Positions 10,304-19,048 of a DNA stretch of 64,000 bases are shown piece by piece (the first letter of the stretch is position 1; every line of letters starts with the position of its first letter). The notes under the pieces are model-generated. The model was not told the origin of the DNA. It searched no databases and saw only the letters and a program-made list of their open reading frames with translations. Position numbers and translations under genes: made by a program. Where the stretch lies: assembly GCA_964596645.1 (NCBI GenBank), contig CAZQVB010000013.1:57153-121152 (forward strand). Direction: 5' to 3'. Origin of the DNA: CAVQEK01 sp964596645. Its GTDB lineage: Bacteria; Bacteroidota; Bacteroidia; Cytophagales; Cyclobacteriaceae.

Positions 10304-11605
10304 ATGGAAAAGGAAAAAATAGTAGTCGGCCTCGACATCGGAACCACTAAGATATGCGCCATAGTAGGACGCAAAAATGAATACGGCAAGCTCGAAGTGC
10401 TCGGCATGGGCAAGGCGGTGTCCGACGGGGTGATCCGCGGCATCGTTACCAACATCGACAAAACCATATTTGCCATAGAAAAGGCTGTAGAGGAAGCCGA
10501 AGCACAGTCGGGCATCAATGTGCGCGTGGTGAATGTGGGCATAGCCGGCCAGCACATTCGCAGCACCATGCACCATGGCAGCATCACGCGCGACAGCGAC
10601 GAGGAGATCACCGTGGAAGACATCAACCGCCTCAGCAGCGATATGTACAAGATCGTGATACCGCCCGGCAGTGAGATCATCCACGTAATGCCGCAAGACT
10701 ACTATGTAGACTACGAAGAAGGCATTAAAGACCCCGTGGGCATGACGGGCGTGCGGCTGGAAGCCGACTTTCACGTGATCACCGCGCAAACGAGTGCCAT
10801 CAAGAACATCAACAAATGCGTGCGCCGGGCAGGGCTGGAGATAGAAAACCTCATCCTGGAGCCGCTGTCTTCCAGCTTGTCGGTGCTGAGCAATGAGGAG
10901 AAAGAGGCCGGCGTGTGCCTGGTCGATATCGGCGGCGGCACCACCGATCTGGCTGTTTTTCATGAAAATATCATCCGCCACACCGCCGTCATTCCTCTGG
11001 GCGGCAACATCATCACCGAAGACATAAAGCAGGGCTGTAATGTGATGCAGCACCAGGCCGAGCTGTTGAAGACTAAGTTTGGCCGCGCCATAGCCGAGGA
11101 GGCCAGTCCCAACGAGATCGTGTCGATACCCGGTTTGCGTAACCGTGCGCCCAAAGAAATATCCATCAAAAACCTGGCGCACATCATCGAAGCGCGCATG
11201 GAAGAGATCATTGAAATGGTGCATGCCGAGATCATCACGGCGGGCTACGAAAGCAAGCTGGCCGGCGGCATTGTCATCACCGGCGGTGGTGCCCAACTGC
11301 AAAGCGTGAAGCAACTGGTGGAGTACATGACCGGCATGGATGCCCGCGTGGGCTATCCCAACGAGCACCTGGGCAAGAGCAAGATAGAATCGGTAAAGTC
11401 ACCTATGTTCTCTACAGGTGTTGGGCTGGTATTGTCTGGCTTCCGTGCACTCGACGAGCGCGAAAACCGCTACAACGAAGGCCGCCAGGACGGCTTTAAT
11501 AGTCGCCGCGAGCGCCGTGAAAAGGGCAGTGATTTTTTCAAACGCATCATCGACAAAACCAAAGGACTATTGATAGACGACATCGACGGCCGCGAGGACT
11601 ATTAG
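10304..11605 (+). CDS. ftsA: Actin-like cell division protein FtsA
   Basis: Cytoplasmic actin-fold ATPase that tethers FtsZ to the membrane. The 433 residues contain the phosphate-1 motif VGLDIGTTKICAIVG near the N terminus, phosphate-2 LVDIGGGTTDLAVF, and the adenosine motif GGIVITGGGAQL. The C-terminal extension is rich in charged residues and ends with FFKRIIDKTKGLLID, a plausible amphipathic membrane-targeting helix. It sits 10 bases after ftsQ and 60 bases before ftsZ, the standard order. Confidence 0.96.
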   Translation: MEKEKIVVGLDIGTTKICAIVGRKNEYGKLEVLGMGKAVSDGVIRGIVTNIDKTIFAIEKAVEEAEAQSGINVRVVNVGIAGQHIRSTMHHGSITRDSDEEITVEDINRLSSDMYKIVIPPGSEIIHVMPQDYYVDYEEGIKDPVGMTGVRLEADFHVITAQTSAIKNINKCVRRAGLEIENLILEPLSSSLSVLSNEEKEAGVCLVDIGGGTTDLAVFHENIIRHTAVIPLGGNIITEDIKQGCNVMQHQAELLKTKFGRAIAEEASPNEIVSIPGLRNRAPKEISIKNLAHIIEARMEEIIEMVHAEIITAGYESKLAGGIVITGGGAQLQSVKQLVEYMTGMDARVGYPNEHLGKSKIESVKSPMFSTGVGLVLSGFRALDERENRYNEGRQDGFNSRRERREKGSDFFKRIIDKTKGLLIDDIDGREDY

Positions 11606-11665
11606 TCTGCGCGGCAAACCACTAAACCAAAAAGTAATATTCGGGAATTAAAAATCTAATTAATC

Positions 11666-13189
11666 ATGGCTGATAATCCGTATATGTTCGACATTCCAAA
11701 ACACCACAAATCGATCATCAAGGTGATCGGTGTAGGTGGTGGTGGCAGCAACGCCATCAACCACATGTTCAACCAGGGTATACGCGATGTGGAATTCATC
11801 GTGTGCAATACCGACGCCCAGGCGCTTATGAGCAGCCCGGTGCCCACCAAGCTGCAGATCGGCGAAAACCTCACGCAGGGCCTTGGTGCCGGTGCCAATC
11901 CTGAAAAGGGTAGAAATGCCGCCCTGGAGAGCAAAGAAGAAATCCGCGATTTACTCAGTGAAGACACTAAGATGGTGTTCATCACCGCTGGTATGGGTGG
12001 TGGCACCGGCACGGGTGCGGCACCCATTATCGCCCGTGTGGCCAGAGAAATGGACATACTCACCGTGGGTATAGTGACGGTGCCCTTTGCCTTTGAGGGA
12101 AAGAAGAAAATGGCCTATGCCGAAAATGGCATCGCCGACCTGAAAGACTCCTGCGATACGGTGATCGTGATACTCAACGACAAGCTGAAAGAGGTGTTTG
12201 GCAACCTCTCCATCCGCAATGCCTTTGCACAGGCCGACAATGTGCTCACCACGGCAGCCAAGGGCATTGCCGAGATCATCACCGTGCCCGGCTATGTAAA
12301 TGTGGACTTTGAAGATGTGAAGACCGTGATGCAAAACTCCGGCACGGCCGTGATGGGCACCGCCCAAACCGAGGGTGAAAACAGGGCACGGCGTGCAGCC
12401 GAAGAGGCGCTTTCGTCGCCCCTGCTGAATGAGAAAGACATACTGGGCGCCGAGAAGATTCTACTCTCCATTATCTCCGGCGAGCAGGCAGAGCTGCAGA
12501 TGGACGAGCTCACCGAGATCACCGACTGCATCAATGAGATGGCCGGCGAAGAGGCCGAGGTGATCTTTGGCCACGGCATAGACCCCGAGCTGGGCGAGAG
12601 TATCCGCGTAACGGTGATCGCCACGGGCTTCGAACAGCGGGAGGCGCTGCTGAAGGAGCGAAGCCGGCAGCGCATCATCCATCTTGAATCGGAGAAGACG
12701 ATCAGGAAAAGCAACGGGCAGATGGACCTTTTCCAGGAAAAGAAAAGCCGAGAGTCTGGCGCCGAGCAGGAGCCTGCACCCGACAGCCGTACTTATGTCT
12801 TCGAAAAGCCAAAAATGCCGGAAGAGATATATAACGACGCCGATGAGGCCGATCAGGAGGATGAAGACGATCTGTTCTTCCGACCGGAGCGGCCAGCAGA
12901 GCAGCAGCAAATGGCCGAATACCGTGAAAATGGTGGCGAGCTGAGCCTAAAGAAGATGAAGCTGCGGCAGCAGGCCAAAGAGCGGATAGATAAGCTGAAA
13001 AGCCTGAAAAACCCGCTCACGCGCGACGAAGATTACCGCGATAAATGGGAGAAGCCGGCCTACCTGCGCCGCGACATCCATTTGCAAAGTACACCGCATT
13101 CATCAGAGAAGAACGTGTCGCGGTACAACCTGAACGACGACAACCAGATTGTGGGCAACAACCGGTTTTTGCACGACAATGTAGACTAA
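11666..13189 (+). CDS. ftsZ: Tubulin-like cell division GTPase FtsZ
   Basis: Forms the cytokinetic Z ring. The 507-residue protein has the GTPase core with VGVGGGGSNAINHM near residue 22, the tubulin signature GGGTGTG at 111-117, and the synergy segment with NFGHGID-like VIFGHGID. The C-terminal third (about 330-507) is an acidic and charged linker much longer than in Escherichia coli, ending in YNLNDDNQIVGNNRFLHDNVD, where the FtsA-binding tail is expected. Long linkers are common in Bacteroidota. It is the last gene before a terminator. Confidence 0.97.
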   Translation: MADNPYMFDIPKHHKSIIKVIGVGGGGSNAINHMFNQGIRDVEFIVCNTDAQALMSSPVPTKLQIGENLTQGLGAGANPEKGRNAALESKEEIRDLLSEDTKMVFITAGMGGGTGTGAAPIIARVAREMDILTVGIVTVPFAFEGKKKMAYAENGIADLKDSCDTVIVILNDKLKEVFGNLSIRNAFAQADNVLTTAAKGIAEIITVPGYVNVDFEDVKTVMQNSGTAVMGTAQTEGENRARRAAEEALSSPLLNEKDILGAEKILLSIISGEQAELQMDELTEITDCINEMAGEEAEVIFGHGIDPELGESIRVTVIATGFEQREALLKERSRQRIIHLESEKTIRKSNGQMDLFQEKKSRESGAEQEPAPDSRTYVFEKPKMPEEIYNDADEADQEDEDDLFFRPERPAEQQQMAEYRENGGELSLKKMKLRQQAKERIDKLKSLKNPLTRDEDYRDKWEKPAYLRRDIHLQSTPHSSEKNVSRYNLNDDNQIVGNNRFLHDNVD

Positions 13190-13260
13190 GAGGACAGTGT
13201 GGCGGGCGGCCACCCATATCGCCATGATTTGGCCGCCTGATATTGTAAATTCACACGTAT

Positions 13261-13298
13261 AATGCCGGAAGGGCCATTCCCGCTCTCCGGCATTTTTT
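13261..13298 (+). terminator. Hairpin terminator after ftsZ
   Basis: Inverted repeat AATGCCGGA / TCCGGCATT followed by a T run, 72 bases after the ftsZ stop. It closes the dcw operon. Confidence 0.85.
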
Positions 13299-13473
13299 GT
13301 TGGATGATGAATAGGCACACGCGTGTTGCTCATTTTAAATGAATTAAAAATCCTTTAGATTCGGATAAAAATAATGCGGATATCGGCAGAGGCGGTTGGT
13401 GTTGGGGTTGTTGGGCGGCATTCAATTAGAAGAATGCAAATAGGTTCAGGCCAGATTAATTAGATTTTTCTGT

Positions 13474-13737
13474 ATGAGTAAACATGAAAAGTTGCTGATC
13501 AAAGTACTGCGCGGGACTTCCGACAAGAATATAGATTTTGAGGACTTTAGAAACTTATTGTTACGATTGGGATTTGAAGAGAGAATAAAAGGAAGCCATC
13601 ACATCCTGGTCAAAGAAGGTATAGAAAATATCTTAAAACATTCAGACTAAATCAGAAAAACCAAGCCCTATCAAGTCAAACAAGTTAGGAACATCATAGT
13701 GAAGTATCAACTAAAAATAGATGAAGATGAAAAATAG
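13474..13737 (+). pseudogene. hicA: HicA-type mRNA interferase toxin with in-frame stop
   Basis: The ATG at 13474 opens 58 codons that match the HicA family: an N-terminal helix, then FRNLLLRLGFEERIKGSHHIL, including the conserved GSHH with the catalytic histidine. A TAA at 13648-13650 stops it, but the same frame continues with RKTKPYQVKQVRNIIVKY, the normal HicA C terminus (usually KAKPYQVKQVR), to a TAG at 13735. The frame is unchanged, so this is a nonsense mutation or a base-call error, not a frameshift. The truncated product would retain the dsRNA-binding core and the active histidine but lose the last helix. hicB follows, overlapping the end. Confidence 0.8.
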
Positions 13738-13945
13738 TCATAAATACGAGATCATTATTTATTGGAGCAAAGAGGATGAAGCTTATATAGCTGAAGTGCC
13801 CGAATTAGCCGGATGCGCTGCTGACGGAGAAACATATCAAGCAGCACTATCAAATGTGGAAGTGATCATTGACGAATGGATAGAGACAGCCAAACTGAAA
13901 GGCAGGGAGATACCACAGCCTAAAGGAAAACTCATGTATGCCTGA
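13727..13945 (+). CDS. hicB: HicB-type antitoxin
   Basis: Small antitoxin of the HicB family with the partial RNase-H-like fold: KYEIIIYWSKEDEAYIAEVPELAGCAADGETYQAAL, then a helix ending EWIETAKLKGREIPQP. There is no C-terminal DNA-binding domain, as in the short HicB class. The ATG at 13727 is preferred (MKNSHKYE); an ATG at 13721 is also in frame. It overlaps the C-terminal codons of the unbroken hicA frame, the usual toxin-first order. Confidence 0.85.
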   Translation: MKNSHKYEIIIYWSKEDEAYIAEVPELAGCAADGETYQAALSNVEVIIDEWIETAKLKGREIPQPKGKLMYA

Positions 13946-14194
13946 TGGTAGAAATGAATGATGGTTTAAAGATGTCAAAAATTCCACTGCACCGATCATA
14001 TATTGTTCAAATTTTTATAAACGTCGGATGTGAAAGTTGACGACTGAGACGGTACTCCATTTGATGTCCCAAGGCGGCAGAGGAACGTTGTGCCTATTGT
14101 TCGTAGATTAGATGAATGCGAATAATTGAGGAGCTGAATGGGATGCTTATGGCATAGTCTTTAACACGATAATGGTGATTTGACGATGGACTAG

Positions 14195-14629
14195 ATGCAA
14201 TGGAATAACATCAATGATTTAACACGAAAGATCATAGGGTGTGCTATGGAGGTGCACAATCAGATGGGTAATGGCTTTCAGGAATTGGTGTATCAGAGAG
14301 CATTGGCTATTGAATTTCAATTTCAGGAAGTTTCTTATACGAGGGAGTTAGAAATGCCATTGGAATATAAAGGTGAACCAGTTGGCACCCGCAGGGTGGA
14401 TTTTTTTGTGGAGGAGCTTGTAATGGTTGAAATAAAAGCCATTGAAAAACTGGAAGGCGTGCACAAAGCACAAGCCATCAACTATTGTGAAGCCTACAAC
14501 ATCGCCGATGGCCTGCTGATCAACTTCGGCGCCCAATCCCTACAATTCCATCGTGTTTACAACAAAAGACTAAAAACCAAATCAAAAACATTCCGAAAAC
14601 CCCTGACCAACCAATCATGCACATCCTAA
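14195..14629 (+). CDS. GxxExxY family protein (PDDEXK-nuclease-like)
   Basis: A 144-residue protein of the GxxExxY family, related to PDDEXK nucleases, of unproven function. The signature appears as MGNGFQELVYQRAL near residue 25, and the nuclease-like core as VDFFVEELVMVEIKAIEKL (D, then ExK) followed by HKAQAINYCEAYNIADGLLINFG. Family members are common in Bacteroidota and often sit in accessory regions. The last about 30 codons (after VYNKRL) lie in low-complexity sequence that is repeated downstream, so the true C terminus may have been altered by repeat insertion. Confidence 0.85.
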   Translation: MQWNNINDLTRKIIGCAMEVHNQMGNGFQELVYQRALAIEFQFQEVSYTRELEMPLEYKGEPVGTRRVDFFVEELVMVEIKAIEKLEGVHKAQAINYCEAYNIADGLLINFGAQSLQFHRVYNKRLKTKSKTFRKPLTNQSCTS

Positions 14630-14822
14630 AATGAAACAAATCCTGTCAAGACAACCTCATTGCTCAATCCTTAAAATTCCATCGTGTTTACAACAAAAAG
14701 ACTAAAAGCCAACTTACGATCATATTATAATCCGATGATTGAATAATCCTGAACATCCTGTAATCAAACAAATCCTGTTCAGACAACTTTAACTACACCA
14801 AAAGACTAAAAACCAAATCATA
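14534..14822. repeat. Degenerate ~130-bp tandem repeat at the GxxExxY gene tail
   Basis: The segment with TTCCATCGTGTTTACAAC and AAAAGACTAAAA at 14534-14582 recurs at 14664-14711, and partly at about 14795-14820. Between copies, AAACAAATCCTGT(C/T)(A/C)AGACAAC occurs at 14634 and again at 14766, 132 bases apart. The first copy is the 3' coding end of the gene, the others are non-coding. Confidence 0.75.
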
Positions 14823-14855
14823 ACCATACCAAACCCTCAAACTAAAAATCACTCT

Positions 14856-15401
14856 ATGGAATGGATATACAACCTTAAAGACCCTCTTTGGGAGACCATA
14901 GTCGGAAGTTTTTTGATCTTCATCGTTATCATTTTTCTGACGAGAATCATAGGGCTTCGATCCTTCGCAAAATTCACCGTATACGATTTTGCTTTCACCG
15001 TGGCTATTGGAAGTATTATAGCCTCGACGCTGACGTCAAGTACAAGTATTGTTCACGGTTCTATTGCTATTGCCAGTCTGCTTGTTCTCACGGCCGTATT
15101 TTCTTTCCTACAGCGAGCTTCGCCCAGAATCAAGTCACTTATTTCCAATAAACCATTGTTGCTAATGGATGGTAGCGAAATACTGTATGAAAACCTGAAA
15201 CATGCAAGAATTGAGAAAACGCAGCTTGTTGCAAAACTACGGGAAGCCAATGTTATTGATTACAGTCAGGTGATAGCAGTAGTGTTAGAATCTACGGGCG
15301 ATATTTCAGTTTTACATTCTTCGGATGGCGAAGTCAATCTGGATATTGAGTTGTTGGAAGGGGTAAGAAGAAGCCCTGGAAAAGAAATTGACAGAAGCTA
15401 A
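14856..15401 (+). CDS. DUF421 (YetF-like) membrane protein
   Basis: A 181-residue membrane protein of the DUF421 family. There are three hydrophobic helices in the first 85 residues (SFLIFIVIIFLTRIIGLRSFAKF, YDFAFTVAIGSIIASTL, SIAIASLLVLTAVFSFL), with the family pattern RxxGxxSFAKxTxYDF. The soluble C-terminal part contains KPLLLMDGSEILYENLKHARI and LREANVIDYSQVIAVVLESTGDISVL. The molecular function of the family is not established. It stands alone between a repeat region and a minus-strand gene. Confidence 0.88.
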   Translation: MEWIYNLKDPLWETIVGSFLIFIVIIFLTRIIGLRSFAKFTVYDFAFTVAIGSIIASTLTSSTSIVHGSIAIASLLVLTAVFSFLQRASPRIKSLISNKPLLLMDGSEILYENLKHARIEKTQLVAKLREANVIDYSQVIAVVLESTGDISVLHSSDGEVNLDIELLEGVRRSPGKEIDRS

Positions 15402-15461
15402 TATTAAGTATAAGTACTAGCGAAGTGAATTGTATAATTCCACAATCACCTCCAAACCCTG

Positions 15462-16708
15462 CTACACCACGGGTGCGGCCAATGCCCGGCGTACGTTTTT
15501 GTAAGCTTCCCAATCAAAATTTTCCAAAAATTCTACCGCCTTGCGGGCACCGAGGGTAAACAGCGCTACCTGCTCTCCGGTACTCATGTTAAAGTTGAGC
15601 CAGTTGAATGACTGATCGGCGTCGATACGGCAGATGAGGTGTCTGTAGTCCGGGTTTTTCAGCAGGAAATCATAGTCGTAAATCTGCCGCATGGTGCTGA
15701 TCATGGCGCCGCTCATTTTAAAGACGGTATCCGTGGTGTTGTAGCTTTCGCGGTAGGCGCTGAGTCGGGCACCAAAGGTGGGCATTCGTGGTACGCCGCC
15801 GTCGGTACGATGAAAGACATTGATGGGAAAATTGGAGAGCAGCCCGCCATCTACAAATCTCACGCTTGGTGGCACAGGCCCGTCATAGCTGGCCATAGTC
15901 TCCCAGTCGGGCATGGCGCTTTTGCCGGCATCCGGTATGCCATGTACCTGCGTGGGCTCAAAGAAAAAGGGAATGGACATGGAGCGCGCACGATGAGGGC
16001 AGGGGAGATTTGATCGCACTGCTGCCAATACAGTTTGGCCATCCGCGGAAATTCCACCTTGGTGTTGGTGGTAATGTCTGCCGCAATGATGGCCAGACAG
16101 GCCTTCATGTTGCTCAACGGCTTGCTGGTCTGCACATTTTTCAGGCCCTCCGGTAGTTGTTGTCTCAGCCGCTGCAAATCGGCCAGTGTATCAATACCCG
16201 CTTTCTGCAGCTCGCCCGAAATCCAGGCAACGAAGTCGCTGCCGGGGTTGAGCCCCAACTTATGCTTCAGGGTTTTGTACAGTTTTAAACCATTGAAGAT
16301 GAGGAACCAGCCTATTCCACCTTCTTTGTTGAGCGCCTTTTGCAAAAGCTTTTGTACTGCATCGCTTCCATCGACCAAGTCAAAGAGATTTTTCTCGCTC
16401 AAAATCTTCAATATTTCAGTGGCCTTGGTGTGCCCTATGGGCGACAATGCCGCCAGCAGCATGGTGTTGATGGCGCCGGCTGAGGTGCCGGCAAGACTGA
16501 AAAACCGTATGCCCGCCTGCTCCATGATGTAGGTGTAGCCCACCAGCGCAATGCCCAGCACGCCACCGCCTTCCTGTACCAGGTCTACATACTGGTGGCC
16601 TTGGCCATCTTCAATATCTGAGTACCGCTTGCCACTGGCACGCAGCGCCTGCACGCGGCCGGTCAATGTTTTCAGTTCATCGGTATTGGTAAATTGATCG
16701 ATGTGCAT
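15462..16708 (-). pseudogene. Patatin-like phospholipase, single-base frameshift
   Basis: A patatin-type lipase split into two frames. The 5' part (from ATG at 16708) has the oxyanion loop QEGGGVLGIALVG and the nucleophile motif GTSAGA; the 3' part has the catalytic Asp in FVDGGLLSNFPINVFHR. Reading from the 5' frame, ISPALIVRA should continue as SMSIPFFFEPTQ, but that lies one base out of frame near 15985 (a GCGCGC stretch). One missing base restores a protein of about 415 residues. It is either a recent inactivating deletion or a sequencing error. Both catalytic elements are intact. Confidence 0.85.
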
Positions 16709-16896
16709 AATTTTTAGGGTGAGTGAACAATTAAGTTAGGCACTAATTATTGCGAATAAAAATGAGCTGAAGCATGGTAAGCCGACAAGCAGCGGTGGCC
16801 GGAGATAAAAATGAGCATAGGGCGCGCTGTAATGTTAGGTGTCGGCTTATGGAAAATCTTTAAATTGACTTCCATATTACTAACAAAAAACAGCAC

Positions 16897-17766
16897 GTGC
16901 ACCACAGCTACCGGCAACGCCACAAATGGGCATATCGACAAGGCTGGACGTCAATCCTGGTCAACCTACTTTTATTTGGTTTTAAATATTGGGCCGGTAT
17001 TCTTTCCAATTCACTGGCCCTGCTGGCCGATGCCTGGCATACGCTTTCCGATTCGCTCAGCTCGATTGTAGTGCTGGTAGCCACCAGGATATCGTCGAAG
17101 CCGGCCGATAAAGACCACCCCTTTGGTCATGGGCGTGCTGAACTTATTTCAGCCATTATTATTGGTGTGCTTCTCGGCATGATCGGCATCGATTTTTTGG
17201 TGGCTGGCGTAACAAAACTGATCGATAGGGAAGGTGTCACTTTTGGCACCTTTGCGGTGGTGGTCACCGCTGCTTCGGTGGTGGTAAAAGAAGCTTTGGC
17301 GCAGTTTTCCTTTTGGACAGCCCGCAAAACCAACAACCAGGCGCTGCGTGCCGATGGCTGGCACCACCGGAGCGATGCCATCAGCTCGGCAGTGATTCTT
17401 GCCGGCATAGTGCTGGGCAAAAATATATGGTGGATCGATGGCGTGCTGGGCATATTAGTATCAGTACTCATTTTGTACGCGGCATATGAAGTGATCAAAG
17501 AAGGGGCAAACCCACTGATGGGTGAAAAACCGGATGAGGAAATGGTGGCACGGCTGATGGCCATAGCAGCGCAAAGCAGCGGCAGAGACACCCACATGCA
17601 TCACGTGCACCTGCACCGGTACGGTGAGCACGTAGAGCTGACCATGCACATAAAGTTGCCAAAGGATATACGGCTTGATGAAGCACACAAAATTGCCAAC
17701 GGCATTGAGAAGGAAATAAAGCATGAGCTATCCATGACCGCCACCATTCACGTCGACCCGCTTTAA
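16897..17766 (+). CDS. Cation diffusion facilitator (CDF) metal exporter
   Basis: A 289-residue proton-coupled divalent metal exporter. It has six predicted membrane helices. The two metal-binding helix motifs are visible as LLADAWHTLSD (TM2) and LRADGWHHRSDAI (TM5), and the HPFGHGRAE loop between TM2 and TM3 is typical. The C-terminal cytoplasmic domain is His-rich (DTHMHHVHLHRYGEHVELTMHI). Among CDF clades it resembles the Zn/Fe-type group, but the metal cannot be fixed from sequence. GTG at 16897 is used as start; no neighbour suggests an operon. Confidence 0.9.
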   Translation: MHHSYRQRHKWAYRQGWTSILVNLLLFGFKYWAGILSNSLALLADAWHTLSDSLSSIVVLVATRISSKPADKDHPFGHGRAELISAIIIGVLLGMIGIDFLVAGVTKLIDREGVTFGTFAVVVTAASVVVKEALAQFSFWTARKTNNQALRADGWHHRSDAISSAVILAGIVLGKNIWWIDGVLGILVSVLILYAAYEVIKEGANPLMGEKPDEEMVARLMAIAAQSSGRDTHMHHVHLHRYGEHVELTMHIKLPKDIRLDEAHKIANGIEKEIKHELSMTATIHVDPL

Positions 17767-17800
17767 GAAAAGCGCCGCAGAACGGCCGGCTATTGGCCAC

Positions 17801-17827
17801 AAAAAAAGCCATCTGGTGAAGATGGCT
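17801..17827 (-). terminator. Terminator of sucD (minus strand)
   Basis: Perfect 8-bp stem AGCCATCT/AGATGGCT with a 5-base loop, preceded on the plus strand by an A tract that becomes the U tract of the minus-strand transcript. It lies 27 bases past the sucD stop. Confidence 0.85.
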
Positions 17828-17853
17828 TAGAATGTATTTTGCGCAAAGCTCTT

Positions 17854-18726
17854 TTATTTTTCTAGCGCCTTCACCATGGTGGCACCTATGTTGGCCGGAG
17901 AGTCTACTACGTGTAAACCGCATTCGCGCATCACCTTCATCTTGGCTTCGGCGGTGTCGTCTTCGCCTCCGATAATGGCCCCGGCATGGCCCATGCGTCG
18001 GCCTGCTGGTGCCGTTTGGCCAGCAATAAATCCTACCACCGGCTTGGTGCCATTTTCTTTTATCCATTTCGCCGCTTCAGATTCCATGCTGCCGCCGATC
18101 TCGCCGATCATGATAATGCCCTCCGTCTCCGGATCATTCATCAGAAGTTCTACAGCATCTTTGGTGGTCGTACCAATGATGGGATCGCCACCGATGCCTA
18201 TGCAGGTGGATTGGCCCAGCCCGGCTTTTGTGATCTGATCCACCGCCTCATAGGTGAGTGTGCCAGATCGGGATACAATACCAATGCTGCCCTTTTTGTG
18301 AATGAAGCCGGGCATAATACCCACCTTAGCCTCACCAGGCGTGATTACGCCGGGGCAGTTGGGCCCTATGAGTCTCACATCCTTGTTTTTCAGGTGGTGC
18401 TTTACCCGCATCATGTCTATGGTGGGTATGCCTTCCGTGATCATCACGATGATCTTCACGCCTGCATCTATGGCCTCAAAGGCTGCATCGGCCGCAAATG
18501 CCGGTGGCACAAAAATGACCGAAACATCGGCGCCTGTAGCCTGTACCGCTTCTTCCACCGTGTTGAATACCGGGCGACCGAGGTGTTTCTGACCACCTTT
18601 GCCGGGCGTGACGCCGCCGACAACATTGGTACCGTACTCTATCATTTGCCCGGCGTGAAACGTGCCTTCAGATCCGGTAAAGCCCTGAACCAGGACCTTG
18701 GAATTTTTATTAACTAAAACGCTCAT
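17854..18726 (-). CDS. sucD: Succinyl-CoA ligase (ADP-forming) alpha subunit
   Basis: TCA-cycle enzyme subunit that makes ATP or GTP from succinyl-CoA. The start is ATG at 18726 ([15 protein letters not shown]); the in-frame ATG at 18753 would add nine atypical residues. The CoA-binding Rossmann fold runs from [36 protein letters not shown] marks the middle, and the phosphorylated histidine is H247 in GHAGAIIGG. The 290 residues are standard. The beta subunit gene is not adjacent, as in many Bacteroidota. A consensus promoter lies just upstream. Confidence 0.97.
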   Translation of the reverse strand: MSVLVNKNSKVLVQGFTGSEGTFHAGQMIEYGTNVVGGVTPGKGGQKHLGRPVFNTVEEAVQATGADVSVIFVPPAFAADAAFEAIDAGVKIIVMITEGIPTIDMMRVKHHLKNKDVRLIGPNCPGVITPGEAKVGIMPGFIHKKGSIGIVSRSGTLTYEAVDQITKAGLGQSTCIGIGGDPIIGTTTKDAVELLMNDPETEGIIMIGEIGGSMESEAAKWIKENGTKPVVGFIAGQTAPAGRRMGHAGAIIGGEDDTAEAKMKVMRECGLHVVDSPANIGATMVKALEK

Positions 18727-18741
18727 CAAGGAAAATTTGGG

Positions 18742-18772
18742 CAAAAATATCATTTAAAACCGCTTCAGCAAA
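18742..18772 (-). promoter_or_regulatory. Bacteroidota-type promoter for sucD
   Basis: On the minus strand, TTTG (18772-18769), a 19-base spacer and TATTTTTG (18749-18742) match the Bacteroidota primary sigma consensus TTTG/TAnnTTTG exactly. The promoter ends 15 bases before the sucD ATG. Confidence 0.75.
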
Positions 18773-19048
18773 AGTTTAAATGGATTAGACTTAAATTCTT
18801 AAAATGGCAAAAATGCGTACACCCAAGCGGCCTTTTCTTTCTGTGTCACAATATTTCATCGCACTGGCCCAACCCCCTTTTCATATTGCTCATGCTATTG
18901 ACTTAGAATAGCACGCTCAAAACAAGCATCGCACATCTGGCGGCTTTCTCAACGCTTGGCTATTGAGAAAGAGACTATTATCGCCGGTGTGTGCTTCGAC
19001 GAGGACGAAATAAAAAATTAGTCGTATGTTCCGAAAAAAAAGAAAGAT
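18773..19048. other. Intergenic region between sucD promoter and amidohydrolase
   Basis: Divergent upstream region. No RNA gene or open frame with recognisable coding character was seen; no clear consensus promoter for the plus-strand gene was identified. Confidence 0.5.

Noticed and set aside
9463..11368. Long minus-strand open frames opposite ftsQ and ftsA
   Set aside because: Antisense shadows of well-supported genes, with no family motif.
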